Assembly: GCF_041260155.1 (NCBI RefSeq)
Contig: NC_091944.1
Location: 20,402,272-20,466,271 of the forward strand
Direction: 5' to 3'
From: Ptychodera flava
Taxonomy: Eukaryota > Hemichordata > Enteropneusta > Ptychoderidae
Length of the DNA stretch: 64,000 nucleotides
Each line of letters begins with the position of its first letter. Position 1 is the first letter of the stretch. Of the stretch, positions 1-14,549 are shown piece after piece. The notes beneath the pieces are model-generated. The model was not told the origin of the DNA. It did not search any database and saw nothing but the letters and a program-made list of their open reading frames with translations. The position numbers were made by a program, and so were the translations under genes.

Positions 1-495
1 AGAGGAAATAAAATTGTGTCCCAGCAAAGATTGTTGATCTCAGGACGAGTAACCCTGATATGGAATTTCTGACTTTATACAAGTTTAATCATATTCTAGT
101 CGACTGTTAGTATTTACTCGGTATGGAACACGGCTTAAAAACACTTATCATAAATCATTTCAGCGTGACATGCGTTACCGTGTGAAGAGACTCACACCCC
201 CACATGAAAATGGTTTACATGCTGCTTATCACAGAAGTTAAGCTCGAGCCGAGTTTCTTTCTTTCTTGTTTTCTTGATTTGACGAAAGAATAATATTGAC
301 GGTAATGGATGGCGACTGGTACCCGGCTGACGCCGTTGTCGTACACCGTCACGGTGGGGTCAGCTTGTGATTTATCCGATGTGTGATGACACCAACGGCA
401 GCTACGTTCGAGGGAGTCGGTAGAAAGGGTACGGGCGATGACGTCATAATTAGACAAAACACATATTCAGCCTATCCCTGCTAAGTTCTTTACGC
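1..495. other. No gene seen; one CRE palindrome
   Basis: No splice-bounded coding exon or repeat was recognised in this stretch. The perfect 8-bp palindrome TGACGTCA (a CREB/ATF site) lies at 439-446. The short open frames here have no recognisable domain. Confidence 0.5.
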
Positions 496-835
496 TTAAG
501 GTAGTTCGCACTACGAAATTGGAAGATTTAAAGTTTGCTCAATCATTCTTTCAGTCATTATTTTTTTCAAATCCATAATGAACACAATTGGAACTAATTC
601 TGGATAATTGGATAATGAACTAATTTCGGTTTAATCTGCAAATGTAAGCTCATCTGCTTTTCTCTTTGAGCAATGCACTTGTTTTCATGAGTAATTTGTG
701 ATATTGCAACATTCAGCTATGGGGCACCTAACACTTTTTAGAAATTTGAAAAATATAAAGATCCAATTCTCCCAAATTAGTTCCAATCCTGTTAATGAGA
801 ATCGGTGGTCACAGTGCAACTGTACACATTAACTA
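496..835. repeat. Candidate TTAA-bounded foldback element
   Basis: TTAA followed by GGTAGTTCGCACTACGAA opens this stretch and resembles the termini of the other TTAA elements in the window, especially the right terminus of the 770-bp insertion at 62097-62866. Inside, a segment near 576-606 is roughly the reverse complement of one near 765-795 (core GGAACTAATT / AATTAGTTCC). The right boundary is a guess, because a clean matching terminus was not found, so the element may be degraded. Confidence 0.35.
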
Positions 836-3529
836 ATCATAATGGAGGTTAGATGGAAATATGGAACGTAAAGAAAGCAATCGAACAAATCGTCACGTCT
901 TTCATATTGCTAAAAAAATAAGTTACGACTTTCTTTCGACATTGTTTGGAGAGAAAAAATGTTGTCGATCTACATGGAAGCAAAAAGTGGTGACATTTTC
1001 AGACTGAAGGAGATAAGAATTTACGATCTAAACTATACGCGATTGCAAATACAAGTGCACAGGACCCTGTAGAGGTCACAGTGTCTGTGTATCGCTGAGT
1101 TTCTGATCGCTGGACTCGGAATGTGCGTTATCTTTAATAGTGTGGGACGAGGATGAAGGGTCAACGGGTCAAGCAGCACTCGTAGATACCAACAGCACGA
1201 CGCATTTTCCGGCCCTCTGATTTAGGGGAGTGCGTGCAGAATGTAGTTTCAACTCCATATGTTCTAGTACGGCCAGATTTGCAAATGTCATAAAATAGAC
1301 TTGCTGGAGTTAACATGAAGCGTATAACGAGCCGGCTACCGGATATTGCAACACGGCGTTGCCCAGACGTGACGAAGTCTTTGTCAAAACAGTTTGACCA
1401 AACTTTTTTAGACAAACACTAAATTTAGAAAGGTGTTTGCCTAATCCATTCGTTCTGTATAGGTAACACTTTTTGTTGAACCTGATTGTCGAGTACGTCG
1501 AAGGTAAACCAGATTTAACTACAGGGAGGGCAATGAACTGGTAAACAGCTTGTTTATTATTCCGGTCGAAATAACAGACCAGGAATCTCCATGGTGATAT
1601 GCGACAAAAGCACCTGTACCCTCTTGTTTTTTTGTCAGCTTTTTTGCTTCATTTACCTACTGTGTTACTTTACTCCGTATCAGAAAGCATGATCATTAAG
1701 CTCGTTAGCACAGCTTGTATATGGGTAATTTGTTACAACTGACAGGTGAATTTAAGTGTGGATTTTTAAATACCTTTGCTAAACTGGCCCATGGTGTATG
1801 CTTTGCGAACCGTGCGATCTGAAACGCTGTGACATTTGAGTGTCACAATTGATTCTGGAAGTAGATGGATGCGTTCTACAAAAATAACTAAACATCAAAA
1901 CTCTCAGTATTTTTGATTTACAATACTGGATATAAATTCCGAACCGGTCATTTTCAACCATCATTTTCAGGAACCGAGGAAAATTCATATCTATGCAGTC
2001 ATGGTAACTGTTATTTTCGAACGCAGATGTTTATCCCTCTTAAATCAATAAACGTGACTTTGAAATTTAAAAAGTACATCAAGAGAAAACAACAGTAGTT
2101 CTGTGGTGAGAAAAACATGGAATCTAAAATGTTAGAAGCTGTGTTTTTCTCACTTCAAAACTAGGTTGGCCTGGCCTCATTGCCATCTTCAATAATTAAG
2201 ATTCTGCGGCAGAAATCTGAGCCGGCGGGACGGCTATTGTTATCCTTTGTGCGCAAAACAATGTGTGATAGGAGGTACTTTGACACCAAAGATGACCTTC
2301 CCTCGGGGAGGGACGGGGGTAGTTTACACACAATCGTCTGTGGTTTTCCTGCATAGAACTGTCTACCGCTCACAATGACTTGGTCGGCGACGCACCTGTC
2401 ATAGAATGGTTGACAAAATGAAAAGATGGCAGTCCAGAGTGAGAATGAGAGAGGAGGGAAAACGAAAAATAAATCGGTCTTGTCTTCTTTAATCACAAAA
2501 AGATCGCAGAAAGTGCTGGTGTGTGGGGGACAAAGCCAAGTGTTTATGGCCAGGAGAGCACTTTACACAACAATATGACGGCCTGTTTGTTCTTTACGAT
2601 ACGGTGTAAACACAAACCTCGGCCGGCCAAGCAAATCTTCAGACTATACAAAAATATCACCGGGCTTTGTTATGTGCAGGACAACTTGTTGGGGTATATA
2701 TACCAATTCTTGATTAGTTTGGTCTTGGATGATATTTTAATCACGACACCTTTTAGGGTCTGTGTGTACCTAGCCCTGCCATGGACAGACCCATGCTTGA
2801 GAAAGGGCCCGGAGTAACACGTTATGGCAGGCTACTGGTAAAAGACTATTTCATCGGTACACACACACACTGGACTCACATCGCCCACAAAGATTCTTCA
2901 CATTGTCTGCCTTTTGTGGCCCGTTATTGACATTTCATACTTACCTAAATCAACTATGCCGAGAAGGGAGCGAAAATAAACGTTAAACAAAGCCCGGCAC
3001 CATCGAGAGTCTTTCTTGGGAACAATGTCCCGGAAAAACAAATGTTTAGCCGCTCTTTTGGATTTCTTAAGTCACCATGAAGAAAGACTGCATTCCCAGA
3101 GCTTTTGAAAGGAAATATTTTGTGATGTTTTGGATTGTTTTGCTCATTAAGCTACCAAGCAACCAAAACAACAAACAAGGCAAGTATCTCGGTCAATGAT
3201 ATGATATGAATGATGATGTCGTCTGCCCATTGAGATGGTGGAGTGGTATCATGTCTTCCGATCCGCTCCCAGGTGCAGCACTAACGAAGTATCATTTTTG
3301 CCAGTATATCAAGAAATGAAAGGTAAATTTCGGTTTTAGCATTAACTTTTCACACTTTTCCTAACCTTTAGCAGTAGCCCTACTTGCTTGAAGCATGAGC
3401 GACCGACGTGACCTGGCATACGGTTGGCGAATTATCATTAATATCAGTTTAGTCTTACTCAAACTTCTCTACCTGTGATTTGAAATTTAATATCAGAGAT
3501 CGAGAACAAGCAGAACATTTAGCGAATAA
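836..3529. other. Intergenic, no gene recognised
   Basis: Several short open frames occur on both strands, the longest a 111-codon frame at 2161-2496 on the minus strand. None shows a recognisable domain or convincing flanking splice signals. An extended exon of an unrecognised gene cannot be excluded. Confidence 0.4.
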
Positions 3530-3795
3530 ATGTTCACACTAAGTATCTGTATCACCATCTCATCTCTCACACCCTCTTTGTCTCTGTCTGACCACAATGT
3601 CTTTGTGGAGGAACCTTCATCCGTCTATCTGTCCCAGTTTCTCTCTAACTGGTTCTGTCCGTCTAGGTTTCCTAAGTGTTTTCTGTTTTGCTCTTACTCT
3701 TTCTCTCTGCCGTCTATCTGTATGTTCGTCTATGTCTCTCTATCTCTCTGCCTCAGCCCAAGTGTCGGTCAGTCAGTCTGTCTGCCTGTTTGCCC

Positions 3796-3820
3796 CTCTC
3801 TCTCTCTCTCACTCTCTCTC

Positions 3821-3856
<36 letters not shown>

Positions 3857-3859
3857 CCT

Positions 3860-3934
<75 letters not shown>
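3796..3934. repeat. (CT)n microsatellite
   Basis: About 139 bp of nearly uninterrupted CT dinucleotides, broken by a few C runs. It is preceded by imperfect TCTG/TCTA-rich DNA from about 3700. Open frames rich in Ser and Leu that run through it are translations of the repeat. Confidence 0.95.
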
Positions 3935-3937
<3 letters not shown>

Positions 3938-5696
3938 GTCACTCTTGAATTCAAAACCCTAAAAACTTTGCAACCTCAACACGGTCAACGTCGGTAAAAT
4001 GGCTTGACAGGTGAATTGTCGAACCTGGCACGAGCAAAAACGCCATTCATATCATAGATACTAACTTTATTTGTTTCATAATGGTCACTTGGTTTCTCAA
4101 AATAAACACTTTTGTCACGTCTGAAAAGTGGCAACACCTCAGGTATTTATTTTGTCTCGAAAAAGCGCAATTACTTACATTTATTCGCGATTTCACACTC
4201 CAATAGACTTGTCTCCCGCCTTAGATGGAAAGCGTTGATTGAAGCCCATCAAGTAATAAGTTACCACTAGGGGGCCCTTTGATGACATGGCTGGACAGGT
4301 CCTACACAAAGTCCATTAGGGTCCAACCCTCGTGCGAAACACAAATTGACTTTCAAGGTTGTTAAAATAGAATATTATTGTATTCCAACGCATAGCTAGG
4401 AGAAATATTGCATGTCTGAGTGCTTCTGAGTGTTTACTGTTAGGCATTGCACAATGCGTATTTATTGGCTATGGTTGAGTCAACCCCAAATCAAATTAGG
4501 ACGCTTCGAACAGTAGCTATGCTCGGAAGCCTTTACATGAAGAAAATTTGGTGATGTTTGATTCAAATACGATGAGCTTTATCTGACTGCAAAGTGCCGT
4601 ACAAATGAGTTATCTTTACATATTCTAAGTGATATTTCAACTCACAATTTACCGTTGCTTTTTCCTCACTACTTCTCAGTAGCGCCGGCATATTTGATTT
4701 GCGAAATATAACGCGCTTACAAGAAGGGAATTGGTGGACCGAAGAAGAAAATATCAGTTGAGAATTCCACTTAATGGTCACGATATTTTCACGCGACAGC
4801 TTTCATTTGAAGGAAGTATACTTTGCATGCCAAATCAGAGTAATGCAAAGTCTTGAAAAGTTGCCCGACATTTGACTTTCGTTTGCAATGACTGTGTCTG
4901 TGTTGTCATACCCTTAGATAATGTTAAAAATACCAGCTTTTAAATACTAAGCTCGTCACTTTTACCGTCCTATGTGATCAACGCGGCTGATTTGTGGAAT
5001 ACATAACACGGTTCCGTCCCTAACTACACAAATCGATATACGGGTTATCCTTTGACAATCCTTGAAACCAGGCATGTGATTTAACATGTTCGACGGAATA
5101 TTAAACGAGGACAGGCAATATTAGGACCACACATACGACAATTAAACAGACGTTATGGAGGCCCAATAGAAAACTTTAGTGGAAAGACGACAATTTTAAA
5201 GATTGAAAGCATCAATGAATGTGCAAAAAGTGAATCAACGGATAAATAGAAAAATGTGATATTTCATCCATCAACATAACTTGAATGAAGGATCCATAGC
5301 TTTTAGCGATGGAGTCTACAGTAAGATATTCTTATTAAAAGTGAGGCCAGATTTTGCAATCGTCCCGGCCCTGGATGGATCGGTTTTGTACCCCTGTCCA
5401 GCTTTAAAATGTGCATAAATTTTCTTACGACAGTGGAAACCCATTAGTAGGGTTTATCTGAATACTTCGACCTCGGTTGGTTAATTTTAGGTAACTCCAT
5501 TTGGTTAAGAGTGTGTAATTGGGTTCCGCATAAGTCTTACGTCCAAACTAATTTTAAGATCGAGATCTCGGGAAGATTAACTGCAGGAGAGATCAAAGCC
5601 GGAGTAAATGCAACATGCATGAACTCCTGTCTGATTTTTTAGCCGTTCATATTTACTCTCAGACTCTGACATGCCAATGATTGGATAACACACTGT
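3935..5696. other. Intergenic, no gene recognised
   Basis: AT-rich DNA without a recognisable exon, RNA gene or clear repeat boundary. Confidence 0.4.
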
Positions 5697-6027
5697 CATA
5701 GTAGAACGCGCCTAGGGGACAGATTGTTGGACTCTCAAATTTTTACAATTCTTTTCTGATCTACCACTTGTGAGGTTTATTTCAAAGCTCTTGGAGAAAG
5801 AAAAACTATCACCGTCTTAGTTTTTTTCGAAATATAATTTTTCCCCATAGAGTTAACACAAGAATGGCGGCCGTTTTGTATTCAAATATCACAAAGTGCA
5901 AGGATAATTTGTTTCGCTGGTTCTAAACTTTGCGCGGTGACCTCCGATTTTTATTGTTGATTTGCTAAGAGAGTGGTTGAAAGTTTCCTTGAGGAAAGTT
6001 TCCCTTTCGGGGCGCATACTGCATTAA
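5697..6027 (-). mobile_element. MITE family A, copy 1 (TTAA type)
   Basis: Family A is a non-autonomous element of about 350 bp present in at least six near-full or recognisable copies in this window. One terminus reads TTAAGGTAGAACGCGCCTCG and the other TTAAGGTAGTATGCGCCTCG, so the first about 20 bp form terminal inverted repeats that include the TTAA. Internal landmarks shared by copies are TGATCTACCACTTGTG, AAAGCTCTTGG, CATAGAGTTAACAC, AATGGCGGCC and ACTTTGCGCGGTGACC. This copy is in the reverse orientation and its left TTAA has decayed. No coding capacity is seen. TTAA targets suggest mobilisation by a piggyBac-like transposase; that is inference. Confidence 0.75.
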
Positions 6028-6575
6028 CAATAGCCAACTGCGTATGTATCCGAGACGGGTGATATTTATAGGGACGCATTAAGCTATTCACAGATTGTTC
6101 ATATAAAATGATCTTTTACATAACTTCAAATGTTTGCATGATTCAGGAAGGGAACACCTGCAAACTATAGAAGACAAAAATATTTGCACTACCAAAACAT
6201 CCACTTTTATATGTGGACTTAAGTCTGTATGAAACGTACAAAATTTAAACACCATAGCTAAGACTTTACACCAGAAAAACATTATATGTAAAGCAAATTG
6301 TCATTTTTCAAGGTATATTTACAGTTAATAAATATAAATTTTCCACAGAAGTGCACATGACATTATACATTTACCATATCGGGTGTCCTTGTCATCGCTA
6401 TATCATGGTACCTGCTCACTGAAAAGACCCCGTCTGATCTTTCTGATTACATGTCTGTCTGTCTGTCTATCTGTCTGTCTGTCTATCTGTCTGTCTGTCT
6501 CTATCTCTCTCGCCCTTGGGAGTGCATAAAAACGCTATAATTCTTACCGTATTAGCATGGATTATTGCCTGTATT
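6028..6575. repeat. TCTG/TCTA microsatellite in gene-free DNA
   Basis: A tetranucleotide tract of TCTG with interspersed TCTA units runs from about 6452 to 6510. The rest of this stretch holds no gene that I can recognise. Confidence 0.85.
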
Positions 6576-7301
6576 CTCAGGTATGTTAATGCATGGGCAT
6601 AGGCTTACTTACATGTGAAATCAGTTTGAACATACTTTTTAATCAGACCTGGTCAGAAAATTGTGAAAATTGCCAAAAATATGTTTCGCATTTGATTAAG
6701 TTGAAATTTATCATAATATATTACCTAAGTCAGGTCACGTGACCAAAATATGTTATTTTCCCGCCAAAATTGTATATTGCAAATAACTGAACATTCCAAC
6801 CGCTAAAATCAAAATATTTAAAATATATTATCAATTACTGTAAAATGGGATGGAAACTTGTGTTAAACCTACTGGTAGATGCAAAATTATTGAATTTTGT
6901 ATAACATTTCTTCACAAAAATTAACAAATACAATATTTTTGACGTTTTACATGAATGTTTTGAATGTCAGAAAGAAGTATAGATAAAGTTTCATGAGTGC
7001 CATGTATTTTTGAAAGAATATGATAGATGTTGTTTCCAAAAGTGCAGAGAAAATCAAGAAAATTTAACGTGTTACGGTTGGAATATTAAAATTAATAAAG
7101 ACGTAAATTTTGGCGGGAAAATATCAGATTTGGTCACGTGACTCAACTTGTCAAGATTTAGCAGACATTTTTTTAAAAAATTTATCAATTTCAATAATTA
7201 GGCCAAACATCAATCAAATCTGGTGGTTTTTTAAAGATAATTGATCATTTTCTTACTTTTGGCTTGATGGGTGCAAACACCCATGCATTAACTTACTTGA
7301 G
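6576..7301. mobile_element. 726-bp foldback element with paired E-box and E2F-like sites
   Basis: The two ends are inverted copies: the left starts CTCAGGTATGTTAATGCATG and the right, read in reverse complement, starts CTCAAGTAAGTTAATGCATG. A second matching pair lies further in. GGTCACGTGACC at 6733-6744 pairs with the near-identical site at 7132-7143. TTTTCCCGCCAAAA at 6756-6769 pairs with its exact reverse complement at 7108-7121. Another diverged pair surrounds ATTTGATT near 6690 and 7215. There is no coding capacity. The superfamily is unclear and no target duplication could be fixed. Confidence 0.7.
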
Positions 7302-10366
<3,065 letters not shown>

Positions 10367-11780
10367 TTGTACGGGCAGAGACAGACAGACAAACTGAGGG
10401 ACTTATGTCTTCTCTCTAGGATATTATCCATATTTTTTCTATATATTTTTATCGAGTTTTGACATTTTGTTTATACCATGAACAATGCAGTGACAAAAGT
10501 AACATGTTATCATAGAACATAGAAACTAGCGTCCATGAAAATTGATAGCAAGTCTATCCACCCTACTTGATAGACTGCTTGCCTGAAAGAACGAAAAAGC
10601 TCAAATGAGTTCATGTTAGGTGCATGTTAAGATGTAAATTACCGAATGACGTCACTGTATTGCGGGTAATCTCATCACGATCACTGAACGATCCTATCGT
10701 CTTTTGTCTTGTATAGTACTGGGGATTAACCGACAGTGTCAAGTTGAATGCGCCCTCAGGCGCCGGCTTTTAATTAGCGGAAAGTGGCGATGTCGCGTTC
10801 ATTGTCGCCACTTTCTATTCCTCCGAAAAGGAGGGGCAGGGTTCGGGAATACGCAAAGGAATGTCTGGAATGCACCTATATCTCCTCACAGGTGCAATCA
10901 ACACAGTCTTTGAGTGGGTAACCTGTGAAAATTAAGTTAGTGATACCCGTGACCAATTGATTTTCACAATTAATTTTTCCGTCTACGTTCTGGAAATGAT
11001 GTACTACTGTAAAATATCAGGAACTACGTACAGGGAATTACGTCATTAACTGTTTACTTAGAATATGTTTATATTGTCATACGTCCTTTGTAAATTACTT
11101 ATTTAGTTATTGATTTATTTACCCTTATTATTTTTACTGTGGATAGAAATGTATTACGAAAGGTTAATCTTTTGATCAAGGGGGCGAAATCGACATCTTT
11201 CAAACTTGGCAGCTGTGCGATTTCTGTTTACTATGAGCAGTTTGAGTTACTGTCTTCTAAAGCAATGAAGTATGCAAATATGACATCCTGCCCATCAGGA
11301 AACAGGCACACAGAAGACACGGCACACCAATAGGCCTTACATTTCTCCATTTTTTCAGTGACTTAATGTCAGCTATAGGTTGCCTGTTGTTTGGAATGGT
11401 TCCAATTCTCAATATTTAGAACTCTGCAATGAAAGGCCCAACGCAATATCTCAATCTACACATGCAGACAAACAGTGGGCGGATGTGCTAACGTTTTCAC
11501 GATGTCTCAGTATCCATTCTCGGATTTGAATGGTTGATCATTTCTTTCGTGTGGTCTAGACCGTGATTCAGCGGAGGCGACAACTATTGAAAATATGTGA
11601 CACGGTTTGATTTTAACACAATACAACTCTGCCATAAATACACCTACATCGCCCACGGCGTTTCCTGGATCCGGTTTGGAATATATGATTAATATGGGTA
11701 TTTCTTTTAGCGTACAGTCTCTATTTTTATTCTTTTTCTTTGTGTTTTCAGATATTTAAAAAGAATGATGAATTTTCAGT
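10367..11780. other. Intergenic with a short hairpin and a CRE
   Basis: No gene was recognised. AAAGTGGCGA at 10781-10790 and TCGCCACTTT at 10805-10814 can form a stem of about 10 bp. A CRE palindrome TGACGTCA lies at 10647-10654. Confidence 0.45.
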
Positions 11781-12137
11781 TTAAGATAGTTCGCGCCTTG
11801 AAAGTGAAAGACTTAAACTTTTGTTCAAACTTTCCTTGAGTAACTTTCAACCATTCTATTTCAAAATCAAGAATAAAAATCGGGGGTCACCGTGCAAATT
11901 TTGGTACGAGGGAAACAAATAACTCAAGATTTACCGATATTTAAAATTCAAAATGGCCACCATCCCTGTGTTAACTCTATGGAGAAAAATAGAATTTTCG
12001 AATTTCTAAAAACTAAGCCCGTGAAAAGTTTTCTTCCACCAAGAGCTTTAAAATGAACCTCACAAGTGGTATATCAGAAAAGAATTGTAAAAGTTTGAAA
12101 GTCCAAATTTGTGTCCCCGAGGCGCGTTCTACCTTAA
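11781..12137 (+). mobile_element. MITE family A, copy 2, TTAA at both ends
   Basis: Forward-orientation, near-complete copy. It starts TTAAGATAGTTCGCGCC and ends GGCGCGTTCTACCTTAA, so intact TTAA tetranucleotides lie at 11781-11784 and 12134-12137. The internal landmarks of the family (CATCCCTGTGTTAACTC, CCAAGAGCTTTAAAATGAAC) are present. Confidence 0.85.
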
Positions 12138-12534
12138 GCAGAATTTCTAACCAACTATTAGGAAGATATAGGGCAGCTCGTACTCCGCTGGTGCGATGTT
12201 ATCATATGGAAAATTTAGTAGTAGTGGAGGGAATAGTTCAAGACATTCTTTCAAGACATTTAATCACCTTTTTTATCGCACAATCCATTATTCCCGCTTG
12301 AAGACCCCCCTCAACACACTCACCATACCCACACACCCCTCCACACACATACTCAAAGTCACGTTGTACCGTGATAACCAATGGATATTGCAGTTCCGTG
12401 GGTATTAGCTCAGACGGCTACATAAAAATACTAGGCCCAAATTGTTGACGTCTCTCTTTCTGCAAAACACGGAATATACACATCCCGAAGCGGAAAGCTT
12501 TAGCTAAATTCCCAATCTGTTCCCGTGAAATTTT

Positions 12535-12720
12535 ATCGCTCAGGAATGGCGGCCATTTCGAAATTCAAATATCGGCAAATGTCAGGTAATTTGTTTCTCT
12601 AGTCCAAACTTTGCGCTGTGGGCCTCTCATTTTATTCTTAAGTATGTTTGAAAGTTTTATTAATAAGGGAAGTTTGAGCAAAGGTTAAAGTCTTTCACTT
12701 TGGAGACGCATACTACAGCA
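12535..12720 (-). mobile_element. MITE family A, copy 3, partial
   Basis: About half an element in reverse orientation. AATGGCGGCC, AACTTTGCGCTGTGGGCC and the terminal stretch GGAGACGCATACTAC match the family. The other half is missing or unrecognisable. Confidence 0.65.
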
Positions 12721-13979
12721 ACTCATTCATGCGTTAAAGTAACTAAAAACTTTTTTGAGCATTTCAGAACGTATGGCTCTCTTAACGAAACGATATTCCG
12801 ATATATCCAATGTCAAGAGTATTCTTACAAAGGTAAAATACGATCAAACTGCGACAACGAACAGATCGAGAGTGGCAACTTGCCGACGTATACATTGCTG
12901 TAGGTGTACTGACGACCGCCGATATCCATACAAACTCCATGTAATAAAGATGGAGATATGTTCCTGACATTTTCTTGGAAAAATACTATAATAACAGCAA
13001 TTCTAATGAAAAGGGCCTAAAACATTGATAAGGATCGGACTGAATGTGATAGCGGCAGTAAATTCTCGAGCATCCTGAGCGGGTTCACTAGCGAAAGAAA
13101 GATCACCAGAGGGCGCCAGACACATACATGACATGATTGTACTTTTCGAGTGTCCTGACACGGGCAAGTAACAGAAATAAGCCAACATGCAAACGACATT
13201 TGGAAGCCCACTGGATTCTGGGCATATATAATAAAGCTGTCAATCTAAAGAAAAGCAACTCTTTGATTTTCACATGTTTTTAAAGAGACACATAGATAAA
13301 TAAAAAGATCAAAGGGGTCAGTGCTATATGCATGCACAGTCTGTGGCTGCGGGGACTGTGGTACATACCACGAACTCAAGAGTGTTATACTGGTGGAGTA
13401 GCTATATCTGCAAATCTCAGGTTTTTTGGGCCATTTCCCTGACTTTTTGTTCGTGTAAATGACAAAAAAATTCAGAGAGGCATTTATGTAGTGGCTCTCT
13501 CATAATTTATTTTTCATTAGAGACACGACTGGAGGTTCAAGGACCGGTACATCAGGAATTATGAAAGATGTTTACCTGTGCATGCAACCGATGTAAGAGT
13601 CCCTGCTGCAGGTCAGAATTATTTTTTTTTGTTTAAAAAAAAATTGAGCAACGCATCGGTTTTCATAGGCCCCGACTTTTAAAGCAATTCAGATTAGGCT
13701 ATACCTTAACAAATATCGGCAAATATTTAAGGCATTTACTTTGGAGAAGGGTATCAATAATGACACAAGACCGATCAGCTGATCTCAGGCTGTCCAGTAT
13801 AAGGCTTCTTTCACATAGCCATCGGAGAGTGCAGAGATGAAGAGCGCCCCCAATGGAGACTCTTTAACAGGCACCGGCTCTTTCTGAGACGATTGATAAG
13901 TAAAAACATTGTAATTTCTTTATCTTGCATATGCTGTTGGACAAAAATGGGAAGAAAGAATAATAGTGTCCCCGTCTTT
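12721..13979. other. Intergenic, no gene recognised
   Basis: No coding exon, RNA gene or clear repeat was recognised. The palindromic GTGGTACATACCAC near 13358 is the only local structure noted. Confidence 0.4.
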
Positions 13980-14549
13980 ATTTAATGAGATACATCGTTG
14001 ATAAGGTAGCCATAGACACAAACACACGTGAATTCCAGTTCAAACTTCATCATATTCTGTACACAAACTACGATCTATCTAGAAGAGGTATGGACCAATC
14101 ACTGCTCTGTTCATTCTGCCAAAACAGCAACGAGACACTTGATCATCTTTTCTACACCTGTAAATTCACTGAGACCTTCTGGAACGAGTTTCACACATTT
14201 TTCGAGAATCTCTCAGTTTGTTCACTAGACATAACTTAAATGAAGTGCTCTTTGGTGTTGAAGGTTACTCTGACATTCATAATCACTTGCTACTGTTAGC
14301 CAAAAGACACATCTATGCCATGAAAATGAAACAGAGTAAACCACATTGCAGCTTTTATGTTGCAAGTGAAATTCAACTACCATCTAGAGTACGAAATAGC
14401 TCTGGAAAAGACAAATTAGAGAGACATTGCAGCAAATGGATTTCAATTTTACAAAAAATTGTAGATAACTAAGCACTGTACTTCATTTTAATTTAAGTTA
14501 CTGTTACTAAAGAAAATGTTACCAATAAAACAACTTAAATACAAAAAAA
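13980..14549 (+). mobile_element. L1-like LINE, 5'-truncated 3' end
   Basis: The translation carries the C-terminal zinc-binding tail typical of L1/Tx1-type reverse transcriptase proteins: a Cys-x2-Cys pair (LLCSFCQNSNETLDHLFYTC) followed by ETFWNEF, in the usual spacing C-x2-C-x7-H-x4-C. A second segment in another frame (14218-14472) continues with NEVLFGVEG and ends WISILQKIVDN-stop, so the copy carries a frameshift near 14235. An A-rich tail at about 14525-14549 follows the stop. The upstream reverse transcriptase and endonuclease are absent, so this is a dead 5'-truncated insertion of about 570 bp. Confidence 0.75.

Noticed and set aside
2161-2496. 111-codon minus-strand open frame
   Set aside because: No domain, no splice partner, and length not unusual for chance in this window.
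3530-3997. Ser/Leu-rich open frame of 155 codons
   Set aside because: It is mainly the translation of the CT microsatellite and appears in all three frames.
12402-12440. A tRNA-like 5' half (GGGTATTAGCTCAGACGG)
   Set aside because: The A-box-like stretch is not followed by a B box or by arms that could close a cloverleaf.
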